A DNA stretch of 64,000 bases from Pseudoalteromonas carrageenovora IAM 12662 (GCF_900239935.1 NZ_LT965928.1:2805020-2869019); one strand, 5' to 3'; positions 36,133 to 46,391 are shown, counted from the first letter of the stretch. The notes: generated from the sequence alone by a model not told the origin. Numbers and translations are program-made.

Positions 36133-37158
36133 TTAATCCCAGTTTAAAATTACTTTTCCTGACTGACCTGAAATCATCATATCAAAGCCAGCTTGGAAGT
36201 CATCTACAGAATACTGATGCGTTATGATTGGGTTTAGATCAAGACCTGATTGAATCAAACTTGCCATTTTGTACCAGGTTTCGAACATTTCACGACCGTA
36301 AATGCCTTTGATCACTAAGCCTTTAAAAATAACTTGGTTCCAATCTACCGCCATATCTGATGGCGGAATACCTAACATGGCAATTTTACCACCATGGTTC
36401 ATGTTATTAAGCATAGAATTAAATGCACTTGGCACGCCTGACATCTCAAGGCCAATATCAAAGCCTTCTGTCATGCCTAAATCATTCATTACATCTTCGA
36501 GCTTTTCATTGGCAACATTTACAGCACGTGAAGCCCCCATTTTACGGGCAAGCTCTAAGCGATATTCATTTACATCAGTAATTACAACATGGCGTGCACC
36601 TACATGTTTTGCAACGGCTGCAGCCATAATACCAATTGGGCCAGCGCCTGTAATAAGGACATCTTCACCCACCAAATCAAACGAAAGCGCTGTGTGTACA
36701 GCATTGCCAAACGGGTCAAAAATAGACGCTAGTTCATCTGAAATGTTATCTGGAATTTTAAACGCGTTAAATGCAGGAATAACTAAATATTCAGCAAAAG
36801 CGCCTTCGCGGTTAACACCAACACCTGTGGTATTACGACATAAATGAACACGCCCAGCACGGCAGTTTCGACAATGCCCACAGGTAATATGGCCTTCGCC
36901 AGATACGCGGTCGCCAACAGCAAAGCCACGAACTTCTTGACCCATATCAACTACTTCACCTACATATTCGTGGCCAACCACCATAGGCGTAGGTATCGTT
37001 TTACTTGCCCATTCGTCCCATTTATAAATATGAACGTCGGTTCCACAAATAGCCGTTTTGCGAATTTTAATAAGCAGATCGTTATGGCCAACTTCTGGTT
37101 TTGGCGCATCTGTCATCCAAATGCCCGGTTCTGCTTTTAATTTAGATAATGCTTTCAT
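36133..37158 (-). CDS. tdh: L-threonine 3-dehydrogenase
   Basis: From the ATG at 37158 the protein has 341 residues, the E. coli Tdh length, and begins [19 protein letters not shown]; frames from 37161 or the GTG at 37167 add only one to three residues. It is a zinc medium-chain dehydrogenase: [17 protein letters not shown] with the catalytic Cys, GHEYVGEV, the structural zinc cluster [15 protein letters not shown], and the NAD site [16 protein letters not shown]. It oxidises threonine to 2-amino-3-ketobutyrate, which Kbl then cleaves. Confidence 0.97.
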   Translation of the reverse strand: MKALSKLKAEPGIWMTDAPKPEVGHNDLLIKIRKTAICGTDVHIYKWDEWASKTIPTPMVVGHEYVGEVVDMGQEVRGFAVGDRVSGEGHITCGHCRNCRAGRVHLCRNTTGVGVNREGAFAEYLVIPAFNAFKIPDNISDELASIFDPFGNAVHTALSFDLVGEDVLITGAGPIGIMAAAVAKHVGARHVVITDVNEYRLELARKMGASRAVNVANEKLEDVMNDLGMTEGFDIGLEMSGVPSAFNSMLNNMNHGGKIAMLGIPPSDMAVDWNQVIFKGLVIKGIYGREMFETWYKMASLIQSGLDLNPIITHQYSVDDFQAGFDMMISGQSGKVILNWD

Positions 37159-37177
37159 CATTAACACTCAACTAAAA

Positions 37178-37200
37178 AACCGAGGACTGGCCTCGGTTTA
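37178..37200 (-). terminator. Terminator-like hairpin between kbl and tdh
   Basis: AAACCGAGG-ACTGG-CCTCGGTTT is a 9-bp stem, followed on the minus strand by TTTTTT just before the tdh ribosome binding site. Placed between two genes of one pathway, it should reduce read-through into tdh, making tdh expression lower than kbl or conditional. Confidence 0.75.
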
Positions 37201-37208
37201 TAAAAAAT

Positions 37209-38402
37209 TTAAATAACACCCATTTCTTTACCAATGCGGGTAAAGGCAGCGATCGCTGTATCAAGCTGCTCAATGCTATGCGCTGCTGATATTTGCGTAC
37301 GAATACGGGCTTGGCCTTTTGGTACAACTGGGAATGAGAAACCAGTCACATAAATGCCTTCTGCAAGTAATTTATCAGCCATCAGTGATGCTACTTTAGC
37401 GTCGCCTAACATAACAGGGATAATGGCATGGTCTTTACCTGCACAGGTAAAGCCTGCAGCTTCCATTTGTTCACGGAAGTATTTAGCGTTTGACCAAAGC
37501 TTAGCGCGAAGTTCACCACCATTTTCTAGCATTTCGAGTACTTTAATTGATGCTGTAACAATCGAAGGTGCTAGTGAATTAGAAAACAAGTATGGACGAG
37601 AGCGCTGGCGTAACCATTCTACAATTTCTTTTTTACCTGAGGTGTAACCACCTGATGCGCCGCCAAGTGCTTTACCTAATGTACCAGTAATAATATCTAC
37701 TCGGTCAAGTACATTACAATACTCTGGTGTACCCTTACCGTTTTCGCCAACAAAGCCTACCGCATGAGAGTCATCTACCATTACAAGAGCATCGTACTTA
37801 TCGGCTAAGTCGCACACGGCTTCTAAATTACAAATTACGCCGTCCATAGAAAACACGCCGTCGGTAGCAATTAGTTTAGTTTTAGCACCCGCTTCGTCTG
37901 CAGCAATAAGTTGCTTTTCAAGATCGGCCATGTCGTTGTTCGCATAGCGAAAACGCTTAGCTTTACATAAACGTACGCCATCAATAATTGACGCATGGTT
38001 TAATGAATCAGAGATAATGGCATCATCTGGCCCCAAAATTGTTTCAAACAAGCCTGTATTAGCATCAAAACAAGACGAGTATAAAATGGTGTCTTCGGTT
38101 TCTAAAAATGCACTAATTTTTTGCTCAAGTGTTTTATGAATATCCTGCGTGCCACAAATAAAGCGAACAGAAGCAACACCAAAGCCATGATCGTTTAAAC
38201 CATTTTGAGCTGCTTTTATTAGCTCAGGGCTATTTGCTAAACCTAAGTAATTGTTCGCGCAAAAATTTATTACTTTGCCTGATGCAACTTCTATCTCAGC
38301 TTGTTGCTGAGACTTTATAATACGTTCGTTTTTATACAAACCTTCGGTTTTTACGTCTTCAATTTGCTGCTGTAGCTGGCTAAAAAAAGCAGATGCTCTC
38401 AT
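37209..38402 (-). CDS. kbl: 2-amino-3-ketobutyrate coenzyme A ligase
   Basis: A 397-residue PLP-dependent alpha-oxoamine synthase: [50 protein letters not shown] and the PLP lysine in [17 protein letters not shown]. It splits 2-amino-3-ketobutyrate with CoA into glycine and acetyl-CoA. First gene of kbl-tdh, as in E. coli. A palindrome lies 27 bases upstream. Confidence 0.97.
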   Translation of the reverse strand: MRASAFFSQLQQQIEDVKTEGLYKNERIIKSQQQAEIEVASGKVINFCANNYLGLANSPELIKAAQNGLNDHGFGVASVRFICGTQDIHKTLEQKISAFLETEDTILYSSCFDANTGLFETILGPDDAIISDSLNHASIIDGVRLCKAKRFRYANNDMADLEKQLIAADEAGAKTKLIATDGVFSMDGVICNLEAVCDLADKYDALVMVDDSHAVGFVGENGKGTPEYCNVLDRVDIITGTLGKALGGASGGYTSGKKEIVEWLRQRSRPYLFSNSLAPSIVTASIKVLEMLENGGELRAKLWSNAKYFREQMEAAGFTCAGKDHAIIPVMLGDAKVASLMADKLLAEGIYVTGFSFPVVPKGQARIRTQISAAHSIEQLDTAIAAFTRIGKEMGVI

Positions 38403-38428
38403 CTGTGGTCTCCATTTAATTGAACGGG

Positions 38429-38445
38429 TAAACAGGTACTGTTTA
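38429..38445. promoter_or_regulatory. Palindromic site upstream of kbl
   Basis: TAAACAG-GTA-CTGTTTA is a perfect inverted repeat with 7-bp arms, 27 bases before the kbl start codon. Its size and position suit an operator for a dimeric regulator of the kbl-tdh unit. The regulator is not identifiable from the sequence. Confidence 0.45.
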
Positions 38446-38513
38446 ATATGGTGGGTATTGTAAAAGTTTCATGAGTAAAATGCACGGTTTGCAGTTTATC
38501 GCAAACACATGCA

Positions 38514-38533
38514 GTGGCAGGAATTCCTGCCAC
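38514..38533. repeat. Perfect 20-base palindrome downstream of gmhB
   Basis: GTGGCAGGAATTCCTGCCAC is a perfect palindrome, 26 bases beyond the gmhB stop codon. No U-run follows on either strand, so it may be a stability hairpin or a rho-dependent end instead of an intrinsic terminator. Confidence 0.5.
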
Positions 38534-38559
38534 TTTACACACTAATAAGAGGGTTAGAT

Positions 38560-39120
38560 TTATAATGTTATAAATGCAGGTAAATCATTTATTGAATCAA
38601 TTACTAGATCAGCAGATTGCTTTGCGTTTTCGTCAAAACTTTGACCTGAACGTACAAGAACACGTGTAGCAATATGTGCCTTTTTTGCAGCTTGCATATC
38701 ACTAAGTTTATCGCCAACCATAATGCAGTGCTTGGGGTCGATGTTATGCTCTTTAATGCCTTGTAGTAACATACCGGGAGCTGGTTTTCTGCAATCACAT
38801 TGCTTTAAATATTCTGGTAAAGCCTTTTTAGGGTGATGAGGACAAAAATAAACATCGGCAATTTCAATATTGTGGTTACTAAATTGCGTTTTCATCCACT
38901 GAGTGAGCGCTAAAAAATCAGCTTCGGTATAATAACCACGCCCAATACCTGATTGGTTAGTCACTACTATAATTTTGTAGCCTGCATCATAAAACTTTTT
39001 ACAGGTGCTAAAAATGCCGTCAATAAATTCAAACTCTTCACTTTGATATACATAGCCGTGATCAACGTTAACAACACCATCGCGGTCTAAAAAAAGGGCT
39101 TTATTTTGTAGTTCAGTCAT
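38560..39120 (-). CDS. gmhB: D-glycero-beta-D-manno-heptose 1,7-bisphosphate 7-phosphatase
   Basis: A 186-residue HAD phosphatase: LFLDRDGVVNVDHGY with the nucleophile Asp, VVTNQSGIGRGYYTE, the zinc-binding set CPHHPKK...CDCRKPAPGM, and VGDKLSDMQAAKKA. It removes the 7-phosphate in ADP-heptose synthesis between the kinase and nucleotidyltransferase steps of HldE. It starts one base inside the preceding GT9 gene stop, so it is coupled to a heptosyltransferase-like gene, which supports the LPS role. Confidence 0.93.
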   Translation of the reverse strand: MTELQNKALFLDRDGVVNVDHGYVYQSEEFEFIDGIFSTCKKFYDAGYKIIVVTNQSGIGRGYYTEADFLALTQWMKTQFSNHNIEIADVYFCPHHPKKALPEYLKQCDCRKPAPGMLLQGIKEHNIDPKHCIMVGDKLSDMQAAKKAHIATRVLVRSGQSFDENAKQSADLVIDSINDLPAFITL

Positions 39121-40178
39121 TATAAAGATTCTTTTAATACAACATGATCAAACACTGCCTTAACGCTTTCTACGCTTATTTGGCCCATTAAATCATCGCC
39201 CTTTACTCGGGTACCCCACGGTACTTGCTGCGCAGTTTTACCGGTTTGTTTAAGTAAATTTTTATGATAAACCTCAACTACGTAGTCTTGGTATAAATAA
39301 GGGCCGGTACGAGCCGGGTTTGAGTGTGCATATAAACCAATTACTGGCGTGCCAACCGTTACTGCCATGTGAGCCGGGCCGGTATCTGGGGCAAGTACTA
39401 AATCAGCTCTTTTCAAAACACATAGCAACTCTTTAAGTTTTGTTTTACCTACAAGATTTAAAATAGGGCTGTTACAGTGTTTTATAATATTCTCTGCTAA
39501 GTTTACTTCAAGCTCGGTAGGCCCGCCTGTTAAAGCAACGTTAAAACCTTGCGCGCGTGCGTGTTCTGCAAGTGCGGCATAACGTTCAGGCAACCAATTA
39601 CGCTGAGCTTTACTAGCCGCTGGCGAAATAACAAATAACTTATTAGCTAAATAGTCTTGCCCTAATAACTCATCCGCTTTAACTTCATCTTCTCTCGTGT
39701 AAGGCATTTGCCAGCTGGGTTCATAATCATTTACCCCTATCGCTTTAGCAAAACCTTTAAAGCCCTCTAATACATGCGCCTCTTTTTGCGCTGCTATGCG
39801 TTTATTTATAAATAAGCTGTGTAGCTCTTTTGAGCGCGCCCAATCAAACCCTAATTTAACTTTTGCAGGTATACAGCGTGCTACAAAGCCTGCTCTTAGT
39901 GCCACCTGCATATTAAGAAGCACATCAAACTGCTTACCTTTAAAGGTGTTTTTTAATTTTTTAAGCGCAGCCTTACCTTCTTTTTTATCAAATATTACCA
40001 GCTCTACACCTGGTAAATCAGCAAGTAACATAGCCTCTACTTTACCCATTACCCACGTTATTTTTGCATTAGGATGCGCTTTTTGAATTGCTTGAACAGC
40101 ACTAACGGCATGACACACATCACCAATGGCAGAGAGTCTTAAAATACAAATAGAGGAGTAATTAGGCACTTGAGTCAC
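39120..40178 (-). CDS. Glycosyltransferase family 9 (LPS heptosyltransferase-like)
   Basis: A 352-residue GT-B protein: ICILRLSAIGDVCHAVSAVQ, ITWVMGKVEAML, NMQVALRAGFVAR, and the C-terminal donor site VLAPDTGPAHMAVTVGTPVIGLYAHSNPARTGPY (given here as PDTGPAHMAVTVGTPVIGLY). This is the heptosyltransferase family of WaaC, WaaF and WaaQ; which acceptor it uses cannot be settled. It is coupled to gmhB and divergent from kdkA, all consistent with inner-core LPS assembly. Confidence 0.88.
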   Translation of the reverse strand: MTQVPNYSSICILRLSAIGDVCHAVSAVQAIQKAHPNAKITWVMGKVEAMLLADLPGVELVIFDKKEGKAALKKLKNTFKGKQFDVLLNMQVALRAGFVARCIPAKVKLGFDWARSKELHSLFINKRIAAQKEAHVLEGFKGFAKAIGVNDYEPSWQMPYTREDEVKADELLGQDYLANKLFVISPAASKAQRNWLPERYAALAEHARAQGFNVALTGGPTELEVNLAENIIKHCNSPILNLVGKTKLKELLCVLKRADLVLAPDTGPAHMAVTVGTPVIGLYAHSNPARTGPYLYQDYVVEVYHKNLLKQTGKTAQQVPWGTRVKGDDLMGQISVESVKAVFDHVVLKESL

Positions 40179-40301
40179 GCATTCCGTTAGGTTTTAAATA
40201 ATATGATGGGATCTTAAATTATACTCGCGTTAATGCAAGCACTTATCCTGCGCCATAAAACACGTTAATATAGACCTATTATTGAATTATTTTAACGAGC
40301 T

Positions 40302-41024
40302 ATGTTTAAGACACGAAAGCAAGGCAAGCACACTATTTTAAGCCACCCAGATTATTTTAACCTTGTTGATATAAACTGGTTTGATGCAGAATATTGGCAA
40401 AAGAAAAATAAAATAGTGGGCGCTAAAAAAGGCCGCGCTATAGCATGGTTTTTTAAGCACGATGATTTAACTGCAGTACTAAGGCATTATTGGCGCGGTG
40501 GGTTAGTTGGTAAGCTATTAAGCGATCAATACCTTTATCCTGGACTTGAAAATACACGCGTATATAAAGAATTTAGCTTAATGGTAAAGCTTATTGAACT
40601 AGGCCTAAATGTGCCAAAGCCCATTGCAGCTAAAGTATCTCAAAGTGGTTTGATTTACCGAGGTGATATAATTACACAAGCTGTTAGCGGCGCTAAAAGC
40701 CTGCTCGACGTTCTAATTGAGCGCCCTTTAAATAGTAGTGAGCTTGAAAGTATAGCCAACACTATTGCGCTATTTCATAACAAAGGGGTGTATCACGCCG
40801 ATTTAAATATCAATAATATTTTATTTAATGAAAAAGGCGACGTATATATTATCGATTTTGATAGGGGGGAGTTAAAAGCACCGAACCCTCAATGGCAACA
40901 ACGTAATATGGCGCGCTTGGAGCGTTCATTCCTAAAAGAGCAAGGCCGTAATAACGTCTTCAATTGGCAAAGTAATGATTGGGAAGCTTTGTGTACTCTT
41001 TACGAAAAGAGGCTAACAGCTTAA
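40302..41024 (+). CDS. kdkA: 3-deoxy-D-manno-octulosonic acid kinase
   Basis: A 240-residue protein of the KdkA/WaaP LPS kinase group: LRHYWRGGLVGKLLSDQYLY, FSLMVKLIELGLNVPKPIAA, the catalytic HADLNINNIL, and metal-binding IIDFDRG. It phosphorylates Kdo of the lipid A-Kdo core, found where the inner core has a single phosphorylated Kdo. It is divergent from the GT9 gene; its 3' end overlaps the convergent GT4 gene by 12 bases. Confidence 0.92.
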   Translation: MFKTRKQGKHTILSHPDYFNLVDINWFDAEYWQKKNKIVGAKKGRAIAWFFKHDDLTAVLRHYWRGGLVGKLLSDQYLYPGLENTRVYKEFSLMVKLIELGLNVPKPIAAKVSQSGLIYRGDIITQAVSGAKSLLDVLIERPLNSSELESIANTIALFHNKGVYHADLNINNILFNEKGDVYIIDFDRGELKAPNPQWQQRNMARLERSFLKEQGRNNVFNWQSNDWEALCTLYEKRLTA

Positions 41025-42095
41025 AGCTAAATACTGCTGAGCTACTAGTTCAGCATTCACTTTTTGCAAAATACCCGCATTTTCTACATTAGGCTTATTT
41101 GCTAAAACTTGCTTTATTTTAGCCGATAGCTCTTCGCTATTTTCTACAGGTACTAAGTAATTAGCCAGTTCGCCTGTTAATATTTCGCTCGGCCCAAAGG
41201 TACAGTTTGTACTTACTACAGGCGTACCCACTGCTAACGCCTCAATTAAAACTGTTGGCAAACCTTCAAAGTCAGAGCTTAAAACTAACGCTTGCGCGTG
41301 TTTAATCCAGTTATAAGGGTTTTGCTCAAACCCTGGCACAATAAGTTGCTCTTCAATGCCATACTCTTTTGCAAGTTTAAATGCCTTTACTGGCTTATTA
41401 CACAAAAGTACCAATTTATATTTTTTATCAAGCTTGGCAAACGCTGCAAATAAAATATCGTGTCGCTTTTGCTTAGCTAAGCGACCAACATGAATTAAGT
41501 AAGGTGACTGCGGGATAGCCGTATTTACTTCATTAGATTGGCGTTTTATATCAGCTAAATCAAATGGATTATAAATAGTGGTTATTGCACTTGGCGTAAT
41601 TAAATCGCCTTGGTTGATTTCTTGCTCTACCCCTTTAGATACGCAAACTAGTGACTTGCCATTTAAGTTTTGTTTTGATTTTTTAAGATAGCGATATGAA
41701 AATGGCCCTAACTTTTTTTGCCTAGCAAGCTCTGCGTTTACGGAGTTATGCATAACAAAATGCACATTTTTAACCGCACTTTTAGCGAGTAAATTATTAC
41801 TTCTATCAAGGTTTGAAAGTACTAAATCTATCGCGCCTATGTCTTGTTGTTTATTACTAAACCAGGCCTCTAACTTTGCTACGCTTTTATTTATTTTCCA
41901 AAAGCGATCGACTTTAGATGCCCTATCAGTAAATAAACTCTCTACCTTTATTTGCTCGGGTATAGCGTATTCAAAATTATCTGCCAGCGATAAAATGGTT
42001 ACGCAATGCTCTTTTATAAGCTGCTGAGCAAGGGTTAGCATCACTTTTTCAGCACCACCACCCGCTAATGAATCAATTACAATAACAACATTCAT
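41013..42095 (-). CDS. Glycosyltransferase family 4
   Basis: A 360-residue GT-B glycosyltransferase. The N-terminal VIDSLAGGGAEKVMLTLAQQL is the GT4 acceptor-domain signature. The donor domain has LIHVGRLAKQKRHDILFAAF, then LVLSSDFEGLPTVLIEALAVGTPVV with the E-x7-E catalytic motif. It starts one base within the stop of the following gene pair member. It likely builds LPS or capsule; donor and linkage are unknown. Confidence 0.9.
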   Translation of the reverse strand: MNVVIVIDSLAGGGAEKVMLTLAQQLIKEHCVTILSLADNFEYAIPEQIKVESLFTDRASKVDRFWKINKSVAKLEAWFSNKQQDIGAIDLVLSNLDRSNNLLAKSAVKNVHFVMHNSVNAELARQKKLGPFSYRYLKKSKQNLNGKSLVCVSKGVEQEINQGDLITPSAITTIYNPFDLADIKRQSNEVNTAIPQSPYLIHVGRLAKQKRHDILFAAFAKLDKKYKLVLLCNKPVKAFKLAKEYGIEEQLIVPGFEQNPYNWIKHAQALVLSSDFEGLPTVLIEALAVGTPVVSTNCTFGPSEILTGELANYLVPVENSEELSAKIKQVLANKPNVENAGILQKVNAELVAQQYLALSC

Positions 42096-43165
42096 TAATG
42101 CTTATCCAATAGCATATTTTTTACACCTTGGGTTATAACATCATAACCTTGCGCATTTTTAAACTGTGAGTATTTACTCAAAAGTTCTTTAAAGTGAGGC
42201 TCTATAAGTAAGGCTTCTACTTTATTTATAATGTCGTTTTTATCAAAACGAGCTTTAAGTACTACGCCTGTACTTTCACAGCTAGTTAGGCGTTCATTTT
42301 GATCTTTTGAAATAGCACAAGCAACAGCAGGAGTGTTTACAGCAATAGCTTGCAAAAGGGTATCGCCTGCACTTAATAGTGCAAATTTAGCTTGTTCCAA
42401 CAGCGATAAAAACTCACTATTATCTAAGCTTGTGAGACTAATTACTGTACTCGATGTTGGTAAGGTCTTATTATAATTAGCGCCAAAGACCACCATCCCT
42501 TTTAATCCCGTTTTAGATGAGATTTGCTCTGCGGCAGCAAAAAAAACATCTGCGCAATTCTCACCATTGAGCAAATGACCTCCAGAGCCTGCACTAACAA
42601 TAAAATAATCTTTTTTGTCGAGTTTATAGGTATCTAGCACTTGCTGAGTTTGTTGCTTTGAAGAAAACGCAATATAAGGCCCCACATTTTTGGGCATAGC
42701 TAGCGAAAACATATCTATTTTGGTTTTTTCTGCCCAGCTAAGTGGCTCAATACAGTAATCGGGTTGCACTACCCAATGACTATCTATTAAATTAATACGA
42801 TTAAGCTTTAAGCCTTTAGCACGTTTTTTTGCGTGCTGAGAAATAAACACTACTTTTGCGCCTACTTTTTTAGCCGCCTTCATATGTGCAGCGCGCCCTG
42901 CGCAGTCAAAGATTACAACATCTGGTTTATATTCAGTTATAAATTGACATACCTTATCAAGCTCTTTTGTCGGCGAATGTTCGAGTAAAGTTGTATTAAA
43001 TGGACAGCTTTTAGCATAAGCAGTGTGCTTATTTAAAATAAAGTGTATATCGAGAGTATTTGAGCATTCATTTTGTAGGCTTTGAGCTAGCAACAACGAG
43101 CGCATGTATTCACCAATCCCTTGCGGTGATGATACGGGTATAAATAAAAGTCGTTTGTTGCTCAT
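42095..43165 (-). CDS. Predicted GT-B glycosyltransferase, MurG/PseG-like
   Basis: A 356-residue protein with N-terminal LLFIPVSSPQGIGEYMRSLL, a middle segment ending VVISQHAKKRAKG-like (VFISQHAKKRAKGLKLN), and a C-terminal donor-type domain FIVSAGSGGHLLNGENC, LTSLDNSEFLSLLEQAKFAL, SAGDTLLQAIAVNTPAVAC. The fold order resembles MurG and the UDP-sugar hydrolase PseG. It is translationally linked to the GT4 gene. A sugar-transfer role is likely; substrate unknown. Confidence 0.7.
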   Translation of the reverse strand: MSNKRLLFIPVSSPQGIGEYMRSLLLAQSLQNECSNTLDIHFILNKHTAYAKSCPFNTTLLEHSPTKELDKVCQFITEYKPDVVIFDCAGRAAHMKAAKKVGAKVVFISQHAKKRAKGLKLNRINLIDSHWVVQPDYCIEPLSWAEKTKIDMFSLAMPKNVGPYIAFSSKQQTQQVLDTYKLDKKDYFIVSAGSGGHLLNGENCADVFFAAAEQISSKTGLKGMVVFGANYNKTLPTSSTVISLTSLDNSEFLSLLEQAKFALLSAGDTLLQAIAVNTPAVACAISKDQNERLTSCESTGVVLKARFDKNDIINKVEALLIEPHFKELLSKYSQFKNAQGYDVITQGVKNMLLDKH

Positions 43166-43334
43166 TGCATTCTCTATTTCCTATTTGCGCAGCAGTATAT
43201 CAACACCATAGTTTTTACGATAGATAGGTTACATTTTTATACATTAAATTAACGCTATTATTTTGATTATTTACTGCATTAACCGCCCTAGGTTGGTAAA
43301 CTTAGCCGCAATCTTAATCACAAGGATCTGAACT

Positions 43335-44882
43335 TTGCGAAACAGAATTTTCCTACTTTCTTCTCTATTTTGCGCTATGAGCGTATCAGTAAATGCAGAG
43401 CCATGGGTAAAACCAGATGACTACGGACTCAGAGCCGATATTCAACAGCTTGCTGATGCTGGCGTTATTTTAGCGCCCGTAACAACGTACCCTTTAATGT
43501 GGAAAAGCTTTATTGGAGAGGTTGAGTCTACCAAGCTTGAGCTTTTATCACCGAGCTTACAAGATGCGTTACTTCGTGTAAAACATCGTTATAAATCAGA
43601 AAATGGTAGTTCTCATAGTGTACAACTTTCAGCTTTTGCAGCATCAGATCCAATTCTAGCTACAAGCTTTGGCGCTACAAACACTCAAGAATCTGAAGTA
43701 AGCGCAGCGTATGCTTATCTTGGGGATAATTTTGCAGCAAAGGTTGCTATTAACTACCGAAACGATGGCAAAAAGTGTTTAATTGAAGGTAAAACAACTG
43801 ATGATATAGCCTTAGATGATCAAGCGCTTGAAGATTGTAACGACACTTCATTTGACGATAGCTATTTAGCATACCGCTTAGGTAATTGGATTTTTAGAGC
43901 CGGCGCCGTAGAGCAATTTTGGGGACCGGGTGTTGATAACAGTTTAATTATTTCAGGTAATGCCAAGCCTTTACCTGCACTAAGTGTAACGCGTGAGCAA
44001 AGCACTGCTTTTGAAACACCGTGGTTAAGCTGGATAGGCCAATGGAGCTTTACCGCCCAAATGGCAAAGCTGGAATCAACCCGCGTAATTCCTGATGCGT
44101 TACTGTGGAGCAGCCGTTTAAACTTTCGTCCAATTCAAGAGTTGGAAATTGCGTTAAGTTGGTCTGCACAATGGGCTGGCGAAGGCCAACCAAGCTCTGC
44201 CGGTGACTTTATTGATGTTATTACTGGGCAAACCAACTGTATTGACGGCAATGAAAGTTGCGATAGCTCATTAGAGTCTAAAATTGGTAACCAGCTTGCC
44301 GGTATTGACGTTCGTTGGTCTGATACATTATTTAGCCACCCCTATGCCATTTATGCCAGTACCATAGGTGAAGATGCCAGCTCACAGTTTAAACCGGCCG
44401 ACAGAGCTTATTTATTTGGTGTGCAAACGACCCAACGTATTTACGATCAAAATGTATTAGTGAATGTTGAATATATCGATACGGGTGTTTCGTGCACTGC
44501 TGAATCAACTAATGAAAACTGTTATTACGAGCACTCAGATTATAAATCAGGTTACCGTTACCATGGCCGCACCATAGGCTCAACCTTTGATAACGATGCA
44601 CAATCGGTGGTTTTAACACTGCTTGGGCAACTTTCAAACGGTGATGACTGGCAAGTAAAACTACGTAGCGTTGATTACAACAGCGATAATCGCGACCGCT
44701 ACCCTAGTAACCCAGATTTAGGTAATACAATTACTAAAACTGGTTATAACTCAAAACAGGTTGAACTGCGTTACAGGCAACTTGCAATGGGTGGACGTTT
44801 AACACTGGGCGCTTTTGCATCGAACAATGATGGCGCTGAAAACGACACATCAGCGTTTGCTAAGTACGAATATAACTTTTAA
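43335..44882 (+). CDS. Capsule assembly Wzi family outer membrane protein
   Basis: A 515-residue protein starting at TTG 43335 with AAGGATC upstream. Residues 1-21 form a signal peptide (ending VNAEP). The N-terminal segment WVKPDDYGLRADIQQLADAG and the later FRAGAVEQFWGPGVDNSLIIS and LSVTREQSTAFETPWLSW are Wzi features; the rest is amphipathic strands of an outer membrane barrel ending in YEYNF with a terminal Phe. Wzi helps attach capsule to the cell surface. Two Cys pairs in loops are likely disulfides. A bidirectional terminator follows. Confidence 0.9.
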   Translation: MRNRIFLLSSLFCAMSVSVNAEPWVKPDDYGLRADIQQLADAGVILAPVTTYPLMWKSFIGEVESTKLELLSPSLQDALLRVKHRYKSENGSSHSVQLSAFAASDPILATSFGATNTQESEVSAAYAYLGDNFAAKVAINYRNDGKKCLIEGKTTDDIALDDQALEDCNDTSFDDSYLAYRLGNWIFRAGAVEQFWGPGVDNSLIISGNAKPLPALSVTREQSTAFETPWLSWIGQWSFTAQMAKLESTRVIPDALLWSSRLNFRPIQELEIALSWSAQWAGEGQPSSAGDFIDVITGQTNCIDGNESCDSSLESKIGNQLAGIDVRWSDTLFSHPYAIYASTIGEDASSQFKPADRAYLFGVQTTQRIYDQNVLVNVEYIDTGVSCTAESTNENCYYEHSDYKSGYRYHGRTIGSTFDNDAQSVVLTLLGQLSNGDDWQVKLRSVDYNSDNRDRYPSNPDLGNTITKTGYNSKQVELRYRQLAMGGRLTLGAFASNNDGAENDTSAFAKYEYNF

Positions 44883-44899
44883 AAGTTGTAGAGTGATAA

Positions 44900-44936
44900 T
44901 AAAAAGGGTTGAAAACTGCGTTTTCAACCCTTTTTA
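44900..44936. terminator. Bidirectional terminator between the Wzi gene and hldE
   Basis: AAAAAGGGTTGAAAAC-TGC-GTTTTCAACCCTTTTT is a 15-bp perfect or nearly perfect stem with A and T runs at its ends, working for both converging transcripts. Confidence 0.92.
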
Positions 44937-44951
44937 TTATGAATATTTATA

Positions 44952-46391
44952 TTACTGCTTTATTTTACTAATCACTTTTGATGTAGAGCAGCCATCTAAA
45001 AATGTCAGTACTTCTACTTTTCCGCCATGGCGCAGTACATGATCGGCGCCCGCAATTTGGTCTACAGTATAATCGCCACCTTTTACTAAAATATCAGGGC
45101 TAATTTGCTCGATTAATTTAGCGGGTGTATCGTTTTCCTCAGCGCTACCAAAGGGGATTACCCAATCAACAGAGGCAAGTGCACTTAATACTATTGCCCG
45201 CTCATCAAGCGGGTTTATCGGGCGCTCAGGGCCTTTTAAACGGGTAATAGATTCATCGTTATTTAACCCAACAACGAGTCTATCTCCGCGCGCTTTAGCT
45301 TGTGCTAAGTAGCGGACATGCCCTGCATGTAAAATATCAAAACAACCATTCGTAAATACAATGGTTTCGCCGTTTTGTTTTGCAAACTCAATATGCTGCA
45401 GTACATCATCAAACGGAGTTTGGTAGTGCTCGCCATTAATGTGTAAGTATTGGCCTAGCTTTTGGCTTAGCTCTTCTGGTGACACTGTGGCTGCCCCAAG
45501 TTTACTTACTACAATACCGGCGGCTAAATTAGCAATTTCTACTGCATCTTTAGGGGCCATACCTGCCCCAAGCATTACAGCTAAAGTTGCAATAACGGTA
45601 TCACCTGCGCCAGTTACATCGCTTACTTCTAGCTGCTGAGCTGCAAAGTCGTGTTTTTCATCGGCATTAATTAACGACATACCTTGCTCTGAGCGTGTAA
45701 GTAGCATGGCTTTAATACCATTTTTACTAATAAGCTCACGGGCACTTTGCGCTAAAATTTCTTCAGAGCCGGTTTTACCACCTGCTAAATTAAACTCATG
45801 CAAGTTAGGCGTAATGTAGTCTGCGCCCTCGTATAAGTGTAAGTCTGGCGATTTAGGATCGATAAGCACGGTTTTACCCGTCGCTTTGGCAATACTCACC
45901 ATCTCTTTAATTAAGCTGAGCGAGCCTTTACTGTAATCAGAAAACACCACAAAGTCGTATTCATCAAGCACCAGCTCTAAGCGATTTAATAACAGCTGGC
46001 TGTGCTGCTCGCTAAAGGTTTCTTCTAAATCAAGGCGTACAAGTTGTTGATGGCGGCTAATAACGCGCATTTTAGAAATAGTCGGTAAATCACATACACT
46101 CACAAGCTGTGAACTTATTTTTTCACCTTTTAAAATATTTTCTAAAATTTGCCCGCTTTCATCCTCGCCAATTAAGCCAAGTAGCCCAACTTTGGCATCA
46201 AGCCTAGCAATGTTTTTAGCAACATTGGCTGCGCCACCGGCTTTGTCTTCAAACTTACTTACCTTAACAACGGGTACTGGCGCTTCTGGCGAGATACGCC
46301 CGGTGTCACCGTACCAGTAGCGATCAAGCATTACATCGCCCACCACTAAAATACGCGCTTTAGATAAGTTTTTTAATAGCGATAAATCCAT
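44952..46391 (-). CDS. hldE: Bifunctional heptose 7-phosphate kinase / heptose 1-phosphate adenylyltransferase
   Basis: The 479-residue protein has an N-terminal ribokinase-like domain (about 1-320; [20 protein letters not shown] and [17 protein letters not shown]) and a C-terminal nucleotidyltransferase domain from about 345 with [20 protein letters not shown]. It does the first and last steps around GmhB in ADP-heptose synthesis for LPS. It overlaps gmhA by one base and follows it in the operon. Confidence 0.97.
   Translation of the reverse strand: MDLSLLKNLSKARILVVGDVMLDRYWYGDTGRISPEAPVPVVKVSKFEDKAGGAANVAKNIARLDAKVGLLGLIGEDESGQILENILKGEKISSQLVSVCDLPTISKMRVISRHQQLVRLDLEETFSEQHSQLLLNRLELVLDEYDFVVFSDYSKGSLSLIKEMVSIAKATGKTVLIDPKSPDLHLYEGADYITPNLHEFNLAGGKTGSEEILAQSARELISKNGIKAMLLTRSEQGMSLINADEKHDFAAQQLEVSDVTGAGDTVIATLAVMLGAGMAPKDAVEIANLAAGIVVSKLGAATVSPEELSQKLGQYLHINGEHYQTPFDDVLQHIEFAKQNGETIVFTNGCFDILHAGHVRYLAQAKARGDRLVVGLNNDESITRLKGPERPINPLDERAIVLSALASVDWVIPFGSAEENDTPAKLIEQISPDILVKGGDYTVDQIAGADHVLRHGGKVEVLTFLDGCSTSKVISKIKQ

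Noticed and set aside
36302..37140. Two long open frames opposite tdh
   Set aside because: tdh is certain on the other strand; these have no start signals or family features.
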